This document shows, one piece after another, positions 53,864 through 61,844 of a stretch of 64,000 bases of DNA. The DNA comes from Methylocapsa palsarum (GTDB taxonomy: Bacteria; Pseudomonadota; Alphaproteobacteria; Rhizobiales; Beijerinckiaceae): NCBI RefSeq assembly GCF_900114285.1, contig NZ_FOSN01000001.1, forward strand, positions 62,001 to 126,000, given 5' to 3'. Numbering within the stretch: position 1 is the stretch's first letter; each line of letters starts with the position of its first letter. The notes under the pieces are model-generated. The model had not been told where the DNA came from and did no database searches. It was given only the letters and a program-made list of their open reading frames with translations. A program made the translations under genes and the position numbers.

Positions 53864-54759
53864 TCTGCAACGGCGTCCGCATCGACGATTCCTTCGCGGA
53901 AGCCTTTCCGATGCAGGGCACCGCGATCATCATCACGGCGCCCAATGCAAAATGGGCGCTGCAGGCGGCGGTCACGATGACCGGATTCGCCACCTCCGTC
54001 ATCGGCTGCGGGGCCGAGGCGGGGATCGATCGCGAACTGCCGGGCGAAAAAACCCCCGACGGGCGGCCGGGCGTCCGCGTTCTCATCTTCTCGATGTCAG
54101 GCGAAACGCTGCAGGCGCAGCTGGTCAATCGCGTCGGTCAATGCGTTCTCACCTCGCCAGGGTCGGCCTGTTTCGCCGATCTTGCCGGCGAGGAACGGCT
54201 GCAGATCGGCGACAACATCCGCTATTTCGGCGATGGCTGGCAGGTCTCGAAAAAGTTCGGCGACCGGCATTTCTGGCGCGTGCCCGTCATGGACGGCGAA
54301 TTCCTTTGCGAGGCGACCACCGGCCTCACCAAGGACGCGGTGGGCGGCGGCAACCTGCTCATCATGGGGGCGACCTGGGCCTCGACCATGCGCGCCACCG
54401 AAGCGGCAGTCGAGGCGATGAACGGGGTCGAAGGCGCGGTGCTGCCGTTCCCCGGCGGCGCCGTGCGGTCCGGATCGAAGGTCGGCGCCAAATACAAAAC
54501 CATGATGGCCTCGACCAACGACGCCTATTGCCCGACCTTGCGCGGCGCGGTGAAAACTAGCCTCGACGACGACATCGGCTGCGTCCTGGAAATCGTCATC
54601 GACGGTTTGACCGAACGCGCCGTCGCCGACGCCATGCGGGCCGGAATTGCGGCGATCGTGAAGCTCGGGCCGCAGGACGGCGCGGTGCGGATCGGCGCCG
54701 GCAATTACGGCGGCAAGCTCGGCCCCTTCCATTTCCATCTGAAGGATCTGCTGCCGTGA
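53854..54759 (+). CDS. fhcD: Formylmethanofuran:H4MPT formyltransferase (complex subunit D)
   Basis: This 301 aa protein is homologous to archaeal Ftr, starting CNGVRIDDSFAEAFPMQGT and ending GPFHFHLKDLLP. It moves the formyl group from formyl-H4MPT to methanofuran. The gene overlaps fhcA (10 bp) and fhcC (GTGA). Confidence 0.96.
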   Translation: MPMICNGVRIDDSFAEAFPMQGTAIIITAPNAKWALQAAVTMTGFATSVIGCGAEAGIDRELPGEKTPDGRPGVRVLIFSMSGETLQAQLVNRVGQCVLTSPGSACFADLAGEERLQIGDNIRYFGDGWQVSKKFGDRHFWRVPVMDGEFLCEATTGLTKDAVGGGNLLIMGATWASTMRATEAAVEAMNGVEGAVLPFPGGAVRSGSKVGAKYKTMMASTNDAYCPTLRGAVKTSLDDDIGCVLEIVIDGLTERAVADAMRAGIAAIVKLGPQDGAVRIGAGNYGGKLGPFHFHLKDLLP

Positions 54760-55562
54760 AGCCATTTGTATTCGCTCTCAAACGGCAGCCAGATCAACGG
54801 CTCGATCTCGCGCCGCTCGTTCCTCATCTCATCGCCGGAAAATCCGCGGCGGAGATCGCCGCGATCCAACTGCAGACCACGCGTGAAAAACTGACCGCCG
54901 GGGACATTTTCGAGATCGAGCACGGAGATGCTCAGTCCATCCGATTCGAGGGCGGATCCGAGCGTTTCGACAATGTCGGCCATGGCCTGAAAAGCGGGTC
55001 GATTGTGGTCAATGGAAACGCAGGCAAAGCGATCGCGCGCTTCATGAGCGGCGGATCGGTCACCGTGACCGGGTCGGTCGGGCCTTTCGCGGGCTCCGCG
55101 CTCTCGGGCGGAATTTTGGAGATCGAGGGCGACGCGGGAGATTTCCTTGGCGCTCCGATCAACGGCGAAATGGAAGGTATGAGCGGCGGGTTCATCTTTG
55201 TGCGCGGATCGGCGGGGGAGCGGGCGGGCGACCGTCTGCGCCGCGGCACGATCGTCATCGAGGGCGGCGCGGGCGATTATCCCGGCAGCCGCATGATCGC
55301 TGGCACCCTGATCGTTCTTGGCTCCAGCGGCGCGCTTCCCGGCTATCTGATGCGCCGGGGCACGATTGTTCTCGCCCGCCCCCCGGCGATCGCGCCGACC
55401 TTCGTCGATTGCGGCGTTCACCAACTGACCTTCGCCCGAGTCTTCGCGCGTCTTCTCGAGCCCCAAAGTGCCGGCGCCGCGGAACTTCTCCTGCGGCCGC
55501 TTCGGCGCCTCGCCGGAGACACCGCCGCGCTTGGCAAGGGCGAAGTCTTTTTTCCCGCCTGA
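54756..55562 (+). CDS. fhcC: Formyltransferase/hydrolase complex subunit C
   Basis: This 268 aa protein has a right-handed beta-helix of repeated GxxxGxxxxG units (about residues 75-215: NVGHGLKSGSIVVNGNAG, GDAGDFLGAPINGEMEGM, GGAGDYPGSRM), like FmdC and the GltS C-terminal domain. It is structural in the Fhc complex. The start is GTG overlapping the fhcD stop. folP follows 45 bp downstream on the same strand. Confidence 0.95.
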   Translation: MKPFVFALKRQPDQRLDLAPLVPHLIAGKSAAEIAAIQLQTTREKLTAGDIFEIEHGDAQSIRFEGGSERFDNVGHGLKSGSIVVNGNAGKAIARFMSGGSVTVTGSVGPFAGSALSGGILEIEGDAGDFLGAPINGEMEGMSGGFIFVRGSAGERAGDRLRRGTIVIEGGAGDYPGSRMIAGTLIVLGSSGALPGYLMRRGTIVLARPPAIAPTFVDCGVHQLTFARVFARLLEPQSAGAAELLLRPLRRLAGDTAALGKGEVFFPA

Positions 55563-55607
55563 CGGGCTGCGCGCGCGATCGGGCCGATCGTTTTCGGATC
55601 TTAAAAA

Positions 55608-56423
55608 ATGACTGAACGCCGCGACCGGTTTCTGAATCTTCTCGGCTCCCGGTCTCTCGTCATGGGCATCTTGAATTTGACGCCGGATTCGTTTTCGGAC
55701 GGCGGAAAATTCCAGACCCTTGACGCCGCCCTCGCCCATGGCCGAAAGCTCGCGAGCGACGGCGCCGACATTATCGACGTGGGCGCCGAATCGACCCGCC
55801 CGGGGCATACGCCCGTCGGCGAGGAGGAGGAGCTGGCGCGCCTCGACCCCCTGCTTGGCCAATTGACCGCCGCGATCGACGCGCCGTTCTCGATCGACAC
55901 CTCCAAGGCGCGGGTGGCGCGGCGCGCGATCGAACTCGGCGTCAGCGTCGTCAACGACGTCTGGGGCCTCCAGCGCGACCCGGCCATGGCCGATACGGTC
56001 GCCGACGCCGGCGCGGCTGTCGTCGTGATGCATAATCGCGACGGGGTCGATCCCGGGCTCGACGTCGTCGCCGACATGCGCCGCTTTTTCGAAACCTCGT
56101 TGCGCCTCGCCGAGAAAGCGGGCGTTCCGCGCGCGCGCATCATTCTCGATCCGGGCATTGGTTTCGGCAAGACGAAAGCCCAGAATATCGAGGCGCTGAC
56201 GAACCTTCCCGCCCTGGCGGATTTCGGTCTGCCGGTCCTCGTGGGCGTTTCCCGAAAGTCCGTTCTCGGCGAGCAGCCGTCCGAGGCGTTCGACGGCCGG
56301 CTCATCGGCACCATCGCCGCCAATCTCGCCGCCGCCGCTAAGGGCGCGTCGATTTTCAGGGTCCACGATGTAGCGGAGCACCGCGCCGCCTTCGCGGTGT
56401 TCGATTCCATTGACCGCGCCTGA
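55608..56423 (+). CDS. folP: Dihydropteroate synthase
   Basis: This 271 aa protein has GILNLTPDSFSDGGKF (residues 20-35), DVGAESTRPG, IDTSKARVA, DPGIGFGKT and GVSRKS, all canonical FolP motifs. It joins hydroxymethyl-dihydropterin pyrophosphate to p-aminobenzoate for folate. Placement behind fhcC suggests it is expressed with C1 genes. It overlaps folK by 14 bp. Confidence 0.95.
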   Translation: MTERRDRFLNLLGSRSLVMGILNLTPDSFSDGGKFQTLDAALAHGRKLASDGADIIDVGAESTRPGHTPVGEEEELARLDPLLGQLTAAIDAPFSIDTSKARVARRAIELGVSVVNDVWGLQRDPAMADTVADAGAAVVVMHNRDGVDPGLDVVADMRRFFETSLRLAEKAGVPRARIILDPGIGFGKTKAQNIEALTNLPALADFGLPVLVGVSRKSVLGEQPSEAFDGRLIGTIAANLAAAAKGASIFRVHDVAEHRAAFAVFDSIDRA

Positions 56424-56934
56424 ACTTTCCGGCGGAGCGCCGCCGTCAGTCATCGGCCTTGGCCTTGGAAGCAACATCGGCGACAAGGCCCGCAACATCA
56501 AGACTGCGCTGGACCTGCTTCAAGCCCGCGGGATCGCACGGGTGAGCGCGATCTCCTCGATTTACCGAACAGCGCCCTGGGGCTATGTGGATCAGGATTT
56601 TTTCGCCAACGCCTGCGCGCTGGGCGAGACGCGCCTGGATCCGCTCGACCTCCTCGCTGCGATCAAGGACGTGGAGCGCGATATGGGCCGCAGCGCCAGC
56701 GTGCGCTGGGGGCCTCGACTGATCGATATCGATATTCTCTTCTACGGCGAAAAGCCGTTTGACGATCCCCGCCTTCAGCTGCCGCACAAGGAGCTGTTCG
56801 AACGCGCCTTTGTATTGAAACCTTTGGCCGAGATCGCACCCGACCTTCGTCTTCTGGGCCGGTCAGTCAGGGAAGCCGCCGAACGATTCGCGCAGGAACC
56901 CCTCGAAAAATGGGTGGACGAAAGCCCATCCTGA
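56410..56934 (+). CDS. folK: 2-Amino-4-hydroxy-6-hydroxymethyldihydropteridine pyrophosphokinase
   Basis: This 174 aa protein has GLGLGSNIGDKARNI at the N-terminus, the SSIYRTAPWGYVDQ block and RWGPRLIDIDILFYG, the HPPK signature. It pyrophosphorylates the pterin used by FolP. The start is a TTG inside the 3' end of folP; an ATG start is not available without losing the first strand. Confidence 0.93.
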   Translation: MTAPELSGGAPPSVIGLGLGSNIGDKARNIKTALDLLQARGIARVSAISSIYRTAPWGYVDQDFFANACALGETRLDPLDLLAAIKDVERDMGRSASVRWGPRLIDIDILFYGEKPFDDPRLQLPHKELFERAFVLKPLAEIAPDLRLLGRSVREAAERFAQEPLEKWVDESPS

Positions 56935-57001
56935 CAACAATCCCTTGATCGGCGATGACCTGATCAAAGCGACTTCGCTCTTTGGTGAAACAAAACGGCC
57001 T

Positions 57002-57114
57002 GGAGCATAGTCCGATTGGAGTGAATCATTTCAATCGACAAGACTATGCTCAAGCATTTGACTCTGGAGCGATTTCTGATCGACCACATGACTTCATGCG
57101 ATCGGAAAGCGCTC
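57002..57114 (-). repeat. MITE-like element, copy 7 (tandem with copy 8)
   Basis: A minus-orientation copy, plus-strand GAGCATAGTCCGATTGG to GGAAAGCGCTC, with some substitutions in the long palindrome (CATAGTCC in place of CATATTCC). It is fused head-to-tail to copy 8 behind folK. Confidence 0.8.
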
Positions 57115-57227
57115 AAGCATAGTCCGATCGGATCGAATCAATCCAATCGACAAGACTATGCTCAAGCTTATGACTCTGGAGCGATTTCTCATCGATCACA
57201 TGACAACATGCGATCGGAAAGCGCTCA
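57115..57227 (-). repeat. MITE-like element, copy 8
   Basis: This second tandem copy in minus orientation shares the CATAGTCC variant with copy 7, so the pair probably arose by duplication in place rather than by two insertions. Confidence 0.8.
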
Positions 57228-57268
57228 AGTTTCAATCGGACTGGCGCCCGCTCATGATCCGGACCGTT

Positions 57269-57706
57269 TCAGCGCACGCTTCCGACCGGTTGCCGGTCGA
57301 TGCCGGCGACCCCGTTTTGCGTCCTGATCCTGTTGGAAATCTGCTCGACCTTCTGCCGGTTTTGCTGCGCGAACAATTCCTTGTTGACGCAGGCATAGAG
57401 GACCGAATAGCGCGCGTAACGCGCGTCTTCCGCGCGCCTCGCGCAATTGCGCTTCGCCGGCGGCTGCAAGGCTGTCCATTTGTTGGAAATCAGCCCGGCG
57501 AGGCGGTTTTGGTGCTGCTGACAAACACTCATTCCCGCCCCTCCGTCAGCAGCCGAAGGCCACGCCGCCTTGCACAACGCATCGACATCGAAATGGGGAA
57601 AATCATCTCCGGCGTTCAACGACACGGGCACGTCGGGGCCCTCGAAAATCGTGTAGGCGTTTGCCTGGAACGGGATCAACGCCAAAAGGAGTGCAAACCG
57701 TTTCAT
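57269..57706 (-). CDS. Hypothetical secreted protein
   Basis: This 145 aa product has a signal peptide (MKRFALLLALIPFQANA) and a mature part with AALCK-type cysteines (DALCKAAWPS, MSVCQQHQNRL, RNCARRAE, LYACVNKEL), four in all, spaced as for two disulfides. No family is recognised. It is followed (in its 5' direction) by AT-rich sequence suited to a promoter. Confidence 0.6.
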   Translation of the reverse strand: MKRFALLLALIPFQANAYTIFEGPDVPVSLNAGDDFPHFDVDALCKAAWPSAADGGAGMSVCQQHQNRLAGLISNKWTALQPPAKRNCARRAEDARYARYSVLYACVNKELFAQQNRQKVEQISNRIRTQNGVAGIDRQPVGSVR

Positions 57707-57991
57707 CTTTCACCGATTCAAATTTTTAAAAACCGAAATCACGAGCATCAATGCGAAGGCAGATGTGGAAATGCTTCGCTTTATTGCTCTGGATTCATGA
57801 ACGCTTATTTAAGCGCACCTGTAGCTCAAGCCGGAACAGCGAGCGATTTCGGCACAATGTCTGATCTTGACGAGAAACCGCGCTGGATCTTCTTCAGCAT
57901 CGCAGTCCCGCCTTGCCTGAAGCTTGGCCGCCTGGACGCGAAGAAATCGGATTTGGCCAGAAAAGCCGCGCCGCGTCAGGCGGTCAGCGCT
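57707..57991. other. Spacer with a doubtful small frame
   Basis: A plus-strand frame from an ATG at 57797 (65 codons) ends in the TAG of repeat copy 9. It lacks a convincing ribosome site and resembles no family, so I leave it unannotated as a gene. The first 80 bp are AT-rich and probably carry the promoter of the minus-strand secreted protein. Confidence 0.4.
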
Positions 57992-58107
57992 TAGAGCGCT
58001 TTCCGATCGCATGAAATCATGCGATCGATCAGAAATCGCTCTAGAGTCAAAAGTTTGAGTATATTCTTGTCGATTGGATTGATTCAATCCAATCGGAATA
58101 TGCTCTA
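57992..58107 (+). repeat. MITE-like element, copy 9
   Basis: A full copy, TAGAGCGCTTTCCGATCGC to GGAATATGCTCTA, with TA at both outer ends. The right-hand CTA is the complement of the stop codon of the DoxX gene (58105-58107). Confidence 0.85.
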
Positions 58108-58497
58108 GCGTTTGGCTCTCGCGTCCAGCGACAAGGCGCCGGGACCCTGCGCCGCAAGAGTGAGGAGCCCGCCCGCGATCGCGAGATTTTTCATGAAACT
58201 GATCATTTGCTGCTGGTCGGCAAAATGCGAATGAAAAACAACGCCCGCAGCGAGCGTGAATCCCGCCAGCAACAGGGCCGCCAGACGGGCGCGCCAGCCA
58301 AACGCCACAGCCAGTCCGCCCAGCAGTTCCGTCGCGATGACAAGGGGCAGCAGAACGCCAGGCACGCCAGACGCCACCATGAATCCCGCGGTGGCGCCAT
58401 AGCTGGTGATTTTGCTCGCCCCGCTCAGGACGAAAATCAGCGCCAGCAGGATGCGTCCGACGAGGGCGACGACGGGTTTAAGCTCGATTGACGTCAC
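58105..58497 (-). CDS. DoxX family membrane protein
   Basis: This 130 aa membrane protein has four hydrophobic segments and the DoxX signature LVGRILLALIFVLSGASKI at the N-terminus, with VIATELLGGLAVAFGW and HFADQQQMISFMKNLAIAGGLL later. The family includes quinone-linked or redox membrane proteins; the precise role is unknown. Its TAG stop is provided by repeat copy 9. Confidence 0.87.
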   Translation of the reverse strand: MTSIELKPVVALVGRILLALIFVLSGASKITSYGATAGFMVASGVPGVLLPLVIATELLGGLAVAFGWRARLAALLLAGFTLAAGVVFHSHFADQQQMISFMKNLAIAGGLLTLAAQGPGALSLDARAKR

Positions 58498-58536
58498 GGA
58501 TTGCGCTCCTGTCGAGATCGTTGCTGACGAGGTTTT

Positions 58537-58620
58537 TAGAGCATATTCCGATCGGATTGAATCAATCCAATGAACAACACTCTGGAGCGATTTCTGATCG
58601 ATCGCATGAAAGCGCTCTAG
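58537..58620 (-). repeat. MITE-like element, copy 10 (internally deleted)
   Basis: A shortened 84 bp copy in minus orientation. Both termini with TA flanks are kept (TAGAGCATATTCCG to AAAGCGCTCTA), but about 30 bp are lost: part of the long palindrome's second arm and one arm of the short hairpin. Confidence 0.75.
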
Positions 58621-58735
58621 TCAATCAATTCGTGATGGGCCGCCGACGGTTGCAAACGCCGCCACCATAGCGCTTTGCAAGCGCCGCGCAAAGCGGGCGC
58701 CGTCCGCGGTTCCGGCGGACCGGCTCGGCGCGATG

Positions 58736-60103
58736 TCAGACCGGCACCCTCACCGTCGCCCGCAATCCGCCGGAGGGACTGTCCGTCAGGCTGATGTCGC
58801 CGCCATGCGAGCGGGCGATGTCGAGAGCGATCGCCAGCCCCAGACCGGTTCCGCCTTCGTCCTGGTTGCGGGCTTCGTCTAGCCGGAAGAAAGGCCTGAA
58901 CACGTCCTCGCGCCGGTCGGCGGGTATGCCTGGCCCGTCATCATCCACGTGGAGGGTCAAAAAGCGCTGATCGCGCGTCGCGGTGACCGCGATCTTTTTG
59001 GCGTGGCTGCGCGCGTTGCCGATCAGATTGGCGAGGCAGCGTTTGAAAGCGTCCGGCCGCACCGCGACGATCGGATCGCCGCTATACTCGACTTTAAGGT
59101 CGTAGCCGTGCCGCTCGGCGTCAAGGCGCAGATCCTCGAGGAAATCATGCATGTCGATCTGCGCCGCGATCTCCCCCGCCGCGCCGCGCGCGAAGGCGAG
59201 ATAGGCTTCAAGCATTCTTTGCATTTCGTCGACGTCTTTTTGCAGATCCTGGGTTTCGTCGGTCTGGCGCATCAGGGCGAGCGAGAGTTTGAAGCGCGTC
59301 AGGATGGTGCGAAGATCGTGGCTGACGCCGTTCAGCATGGTCGTGCGCTGATCGAAGGCGCGCTCGATGCGCCGCTTCATTTCGATGAAGGCGAAGCCGG
59401 CTTGCCGAACCTCGGGAGCGCCAACCGGCCGGAAATCGGGATCGCGCCCCTTGCCGAACGCCTCCGCCGCGTCGGCGAGGAGAAGAATGGGCTTGATCTG
59501 GTTGCGCAGAAACACGATGGCGACCACGATCAGAACGAAAGACGTGCCGACCATCCACAAGAGGAAAATATAGGAGTTCGACGCATAGGCGGCGCTACGG
59601 TAGGCGACGGCCCGCAATATCGCGCCTTCGAGCTGGATGCGAATTTCGATAAAGGTGGAGCGGCCGACTGTGTCGAGCCAGAACGGCCTGTGAATCTGGC
59701 GTCTGATCTCATTCGACAAGGCGGCGTCGACGATCGAGAAAAACGGCTTCGGCAGCGCGGGCGGAAGCGGACCCAATGGCAAAAACTCGATGTCGATCTT
59801 CAGACGATCCCGCGCGATCCGCGCCAGCAGGACGCGGTTCGCCTCCTCTGGATTGCTGTCGTAAAGATCGATGATCGCGGCGAGGTCCTGCGTGAGAACG
59901 GTCGAAAGCCGAGTGGTGAAGCGCTGCCAGTCCCGCTCCATGAAGACATAGGCGAGCACGCCCTGCAAAATCACCATCGGGGCGATGACGATCAACGCCG
60001 AGCGCGCATAGAGGCCTCTTGGCGCGACCACCGCGGCCTTGCGCCAGAAGCCCCGCCACCAGGCGCGTGGGCGCGCGAACGAAGTTTGAAGGGAAAGGCT
60101 CAT
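58736..60103 (-). CDS. Sensor histidine kinase (EnvZ-like)
   Basis: This 455 aa protein has two membrane segments (about 36-56 and 178-200) enclosing a 120 residue periplasmic domain, then HAMP, a dimerisation helix with H262 in LNGVSHDLRTILTRF, an N-box (LANLIGNARSHAKK) and G-boxes (DDGPGIP; GGTGLGLAIALDIARSHGG). It should phosphorylate the OmpR-type regulator encoded at 61104-61844. The ATG at 60103 has AGGAGG five bases upstream; a frame to 60136 has none. Confidence 0.92.
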   Translation of the reverse strand: MSLSLQTSFARPRAWWRGFWRKAAVVAPRGLYARSALIVIAPMVILQGVLAYVFMERDWQRFTTRLSTVLTQDLAAIIDLYDSNPEEANRVLLARIARDRLKIDIEFLPLGPLPPALPKPFFSIVDAALSNEIRRQIHRPFWLDTVGRSTFIEIRIQLEGAILRAVAYRSAAYASNSYIFLLWMVGTSFVLIVVAIVFLRNQIKPILLLADAAEAFGKGRDPDFRPVGAPEVRQAGFAFIEMKRRIERAFDQRTTMLNGVSHDLRTILTRFKLSLALMRQTDETQDLQKDVDEMQRMLEAYLAFARGAAGEIAAQIDMHDFLEDLRLDAERHGYDLKVEYSGDPIVAVRPDAFKRCLANLIGNARSHAKKIAVTATRDQRFLTLHVDDDGPGIPADRREDVFRPFFRLDEARNQDEGGTGLGLAIALDIARSHGGDISLTDSPSGGLRATVRVPV

Positions 60104-60441
60104 GGGGCCTCCTGCGCCGCGCCCGCCTGATACCACGTTCGCCCGGCGGGAAGAACGGGGAAACGCCGGAGGCCGATTTCGCTTTCGGCCGGAATAAAAC
60201 GATGTTTATTTGTCAGCGCCAATCTAGAAAACCTGTCTGCTTCATTATATTTAAATGAGAATAAGTCTAAATCATTTATATTGCCAAATTCATCTTGATC
60301 AATATGCTTTTGTTCGAAGACAGACCAGCGCTTTGCCGCACGGCCCGGGGGCGAAGAGCGTCGCCCCGGCGGCAAAGCTTTCCGCAGCCCTGACATCAGG
60401 GAAGCGTCTGCGCGGCGCAGTTGCGATCAGAGGAGTTCAGC
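60104..60441. other. AT-rich divergent promoter region
   Basis: This 340 bp region lies between the kinase start and an oppositely oriented hypothetical gene. The part at about 60210-60320 is markedly AT-rich against the GC-rich background and probably contains promoters. No gene or RNA is recognised. Confidence 0.45.
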
Positions 60442-60969
60442 ATGGCCCAGCACGCAAATCCTGTAATGCAGCGGACGCCGCCCGTCGCCATTCACGCCGA
60501 CGCGCCCGCCGAAAAGCTTTTCATCACCCAATACCGCTGCTGGACCGCGGGATATTCGTTGTGCAACAGAACCTGCTTGAATCTAGCCCGGGTCGTCTTG
60601 CAAAGTTACGTCACGCCTTGCTGCGTCAATACGCTATATGACGCATTCCATTTCTTCGCGTTCACGATGAACACGCAAGCGCAAAAGCCGATCGAATGGC
60701 GCCCTGACGCCTGCCGTTACCTTTGTCGCGACGAATATCTGGCGTTGCGCCTCATTTCGTCGTCGCAGGCCGGGGACTTCAACGAAGAAGTATCCGCGGC
60801 GACGGACCTTCTCGGGATGGATGAGATCCATCTGCTGGTGACGGCGAGCCGCTTGCTCGCGCACGCCCTCAAAGTCAGAGGGTTCGTGTTCGGGCCGGCG
60901 GCCGCTCCTGAAGACGAGCGATCGACATCGACGCAAGACGCTCCGCCAAGCCGGCTGACTCTGCATTAG
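60442..60969 (+). CDS. Hypothetical cysteine-containing protein
   Basis: This 175 aa protein has no signal peptide. The first half has six cysteines (YRCWTAGYSLCNRTCLN, SYVTPCCVN, DACRYLC) around an aromatic-rich stretch, and the second half is a helical region (EYLALRLISSSQAGDFNEEV; LLVTASRLLAHALKV). I recognise no family. GAGGAG precedes the ATG by seven bases. It lies between, and opposite to, the kinase and its regulator, and its TAG stop is formed by repeat copy 11. An acquired gene is possible. Confidence 0.6.
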   Translation: MAQHANPVMQRTPPVAIHADAPAEKLFITQYRCWTAGYSLCNRTCLNLARVVLQSYVTPCCVNTLYDAFHFFAFTMNTQAQKPIEWRPDACRYLCRDEYLALRLISSSQAGDFNEEVSAATDLLGMDEIHLLVTASRLLAHALKVRGFVFGPAAAPEDERSTSTQDAPPSRLTLH

Positions 60970-61082
60970 AGCGCTTTCCGATCGCATGAAGTCATGCGAT
61001 CGATCAGAAATCGCTCCAGAGTCAAAAGCTTGAGCATAGTCTTGTCGATTGGATCGATTCACTCCAATCGGAATATGCTCCA
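60967..61082 (+). repeat. MITE-like element, copy 11
   Basis: A full copy, beginning TAGAGCGCTTTCCGATCGC with the stop codon of the preceding gene and ending GGAATATGCTCCA. It lies between convergent genes, 20 bp from the response-regulator stop. Confidence 0.85.
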
Positions 61083-61103
61083 GAGGCTCGCGAGCCCTCC
61101 GGT

Positions 61104-61844
61104 TCAGCGATCGACGAGCAAGCGGTAGCCGGCTCCGCGCGCCGTTTGCAGATGCAGCGGATTGGCGGGATCGCGTTCGATCTTGCGCCGCAGCCGGTTG
61201 ACCTGGACATCGACCGTACGTTCGTTGCCGGCGGCGTGAGGACCGGCGAGCGCCTCGCGCGGCACCGTCTCGCCTGCGTTTTCGGCGAGCAGCCGCAGCA
61301 TGTCGCGTTCGCGATCGGTCAGCCGAACGATCTCATCACGCTGTCGCAATTCGCCGCGTTCCAGATCGAAGCAGAAATCGCTGAACCTCACCTGCGTCAC
61401 CGGCCCTTGCGCCGCGCGCGGCTGCGCCCGCCGCAGGATCGAAGCAATGCGCAGCGACAATTCGCGCGGCTCATAGGGCTTGCCAAGATAATCGTCGACG
61501 CCGCTCTCGAAGCCCTTCACGCGGTCGTCGGCGTCCGAGCGCGCGGTCAGCATCAGGATGGGAACGCGCGCGAGGTCCGACGCCCCGGAGCGAAGCGAAC
61601 CGGCGAAATCAAACCCGTTCATGCCGGGCATCATGACATCGAGCACGATCAGATCGAAGGCGAGGCTCCTGAGACAGGCCATCGCCTCGGCGGCGTCGCC
61701 CGCCGTCGTGACCCGGTAACCCTGTTCGGTCAAAAACCGTGAAACGAGCGCGCGGATGCGGCGGTCGTCATCAACGACGAGGAGATGCGCCGCGTCGTCG
61801 GCGGGGGCGGCCCGCCATGCCTCCGAAGCCGCCTCCCCGGTCAT
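61104..61844 (-). CDS. OmpR family response regulator
   Basis: This 246 aa protein has a receiver domain with phosphoacceptor D69 (FDLIVLDVMMPGMNG), acidic pocket VVDDD (24-27) and a KPYEPREL lysine, and a C-terminal winged helix (LTDRERDMLRLLAENAG; RTVDVQVNRLRRKIE; GAGYRLL). It overlaps the MarR gene by ATGA. The likely partner kinase is at 58736-60103. Confidence 0.93.
   Translation of the reverse strand: MTGEAASEAWRAAPADDAAHLLVVDDDRRIRALVSRFLTEQGYRVTTAGDAAEAMACLRSLAFDLIVLDVMMPGMNGFDFAGSLRSGASDLARVPILMLTARSDADDRVKGFESGVDDYLGKPYEPRELSLRIASILRRAQPRAAQGPVTQVRFSDFCFDLERGELRQRDEIVRLTDRERDMLRLLAENAGETVPREALAGPHAAGNERTVDVQVNRLRRKIERDPANPLHLQTARGAGYRLLVDR

Noticed and set aside
54705-56501. Minus-strand frame of 598 codons
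   Set aside because: It crosses fhcC and folP in antisense; both real genes have family motifs.
57158-57994. Plus-strand frame of 278 codons
   Set aside because: It starts inside a MITE-like copy and runs antisense to the secreted protein at 57269-57706. The last 65 codons could be a small gene but lack a start signal.
7215-61082. CRISPR array as an explanation of the repeats
   Set aside because: The copies are about 113 bp, dispersed over tens of kilobases in both orientations, without regular spacers or cas genes.
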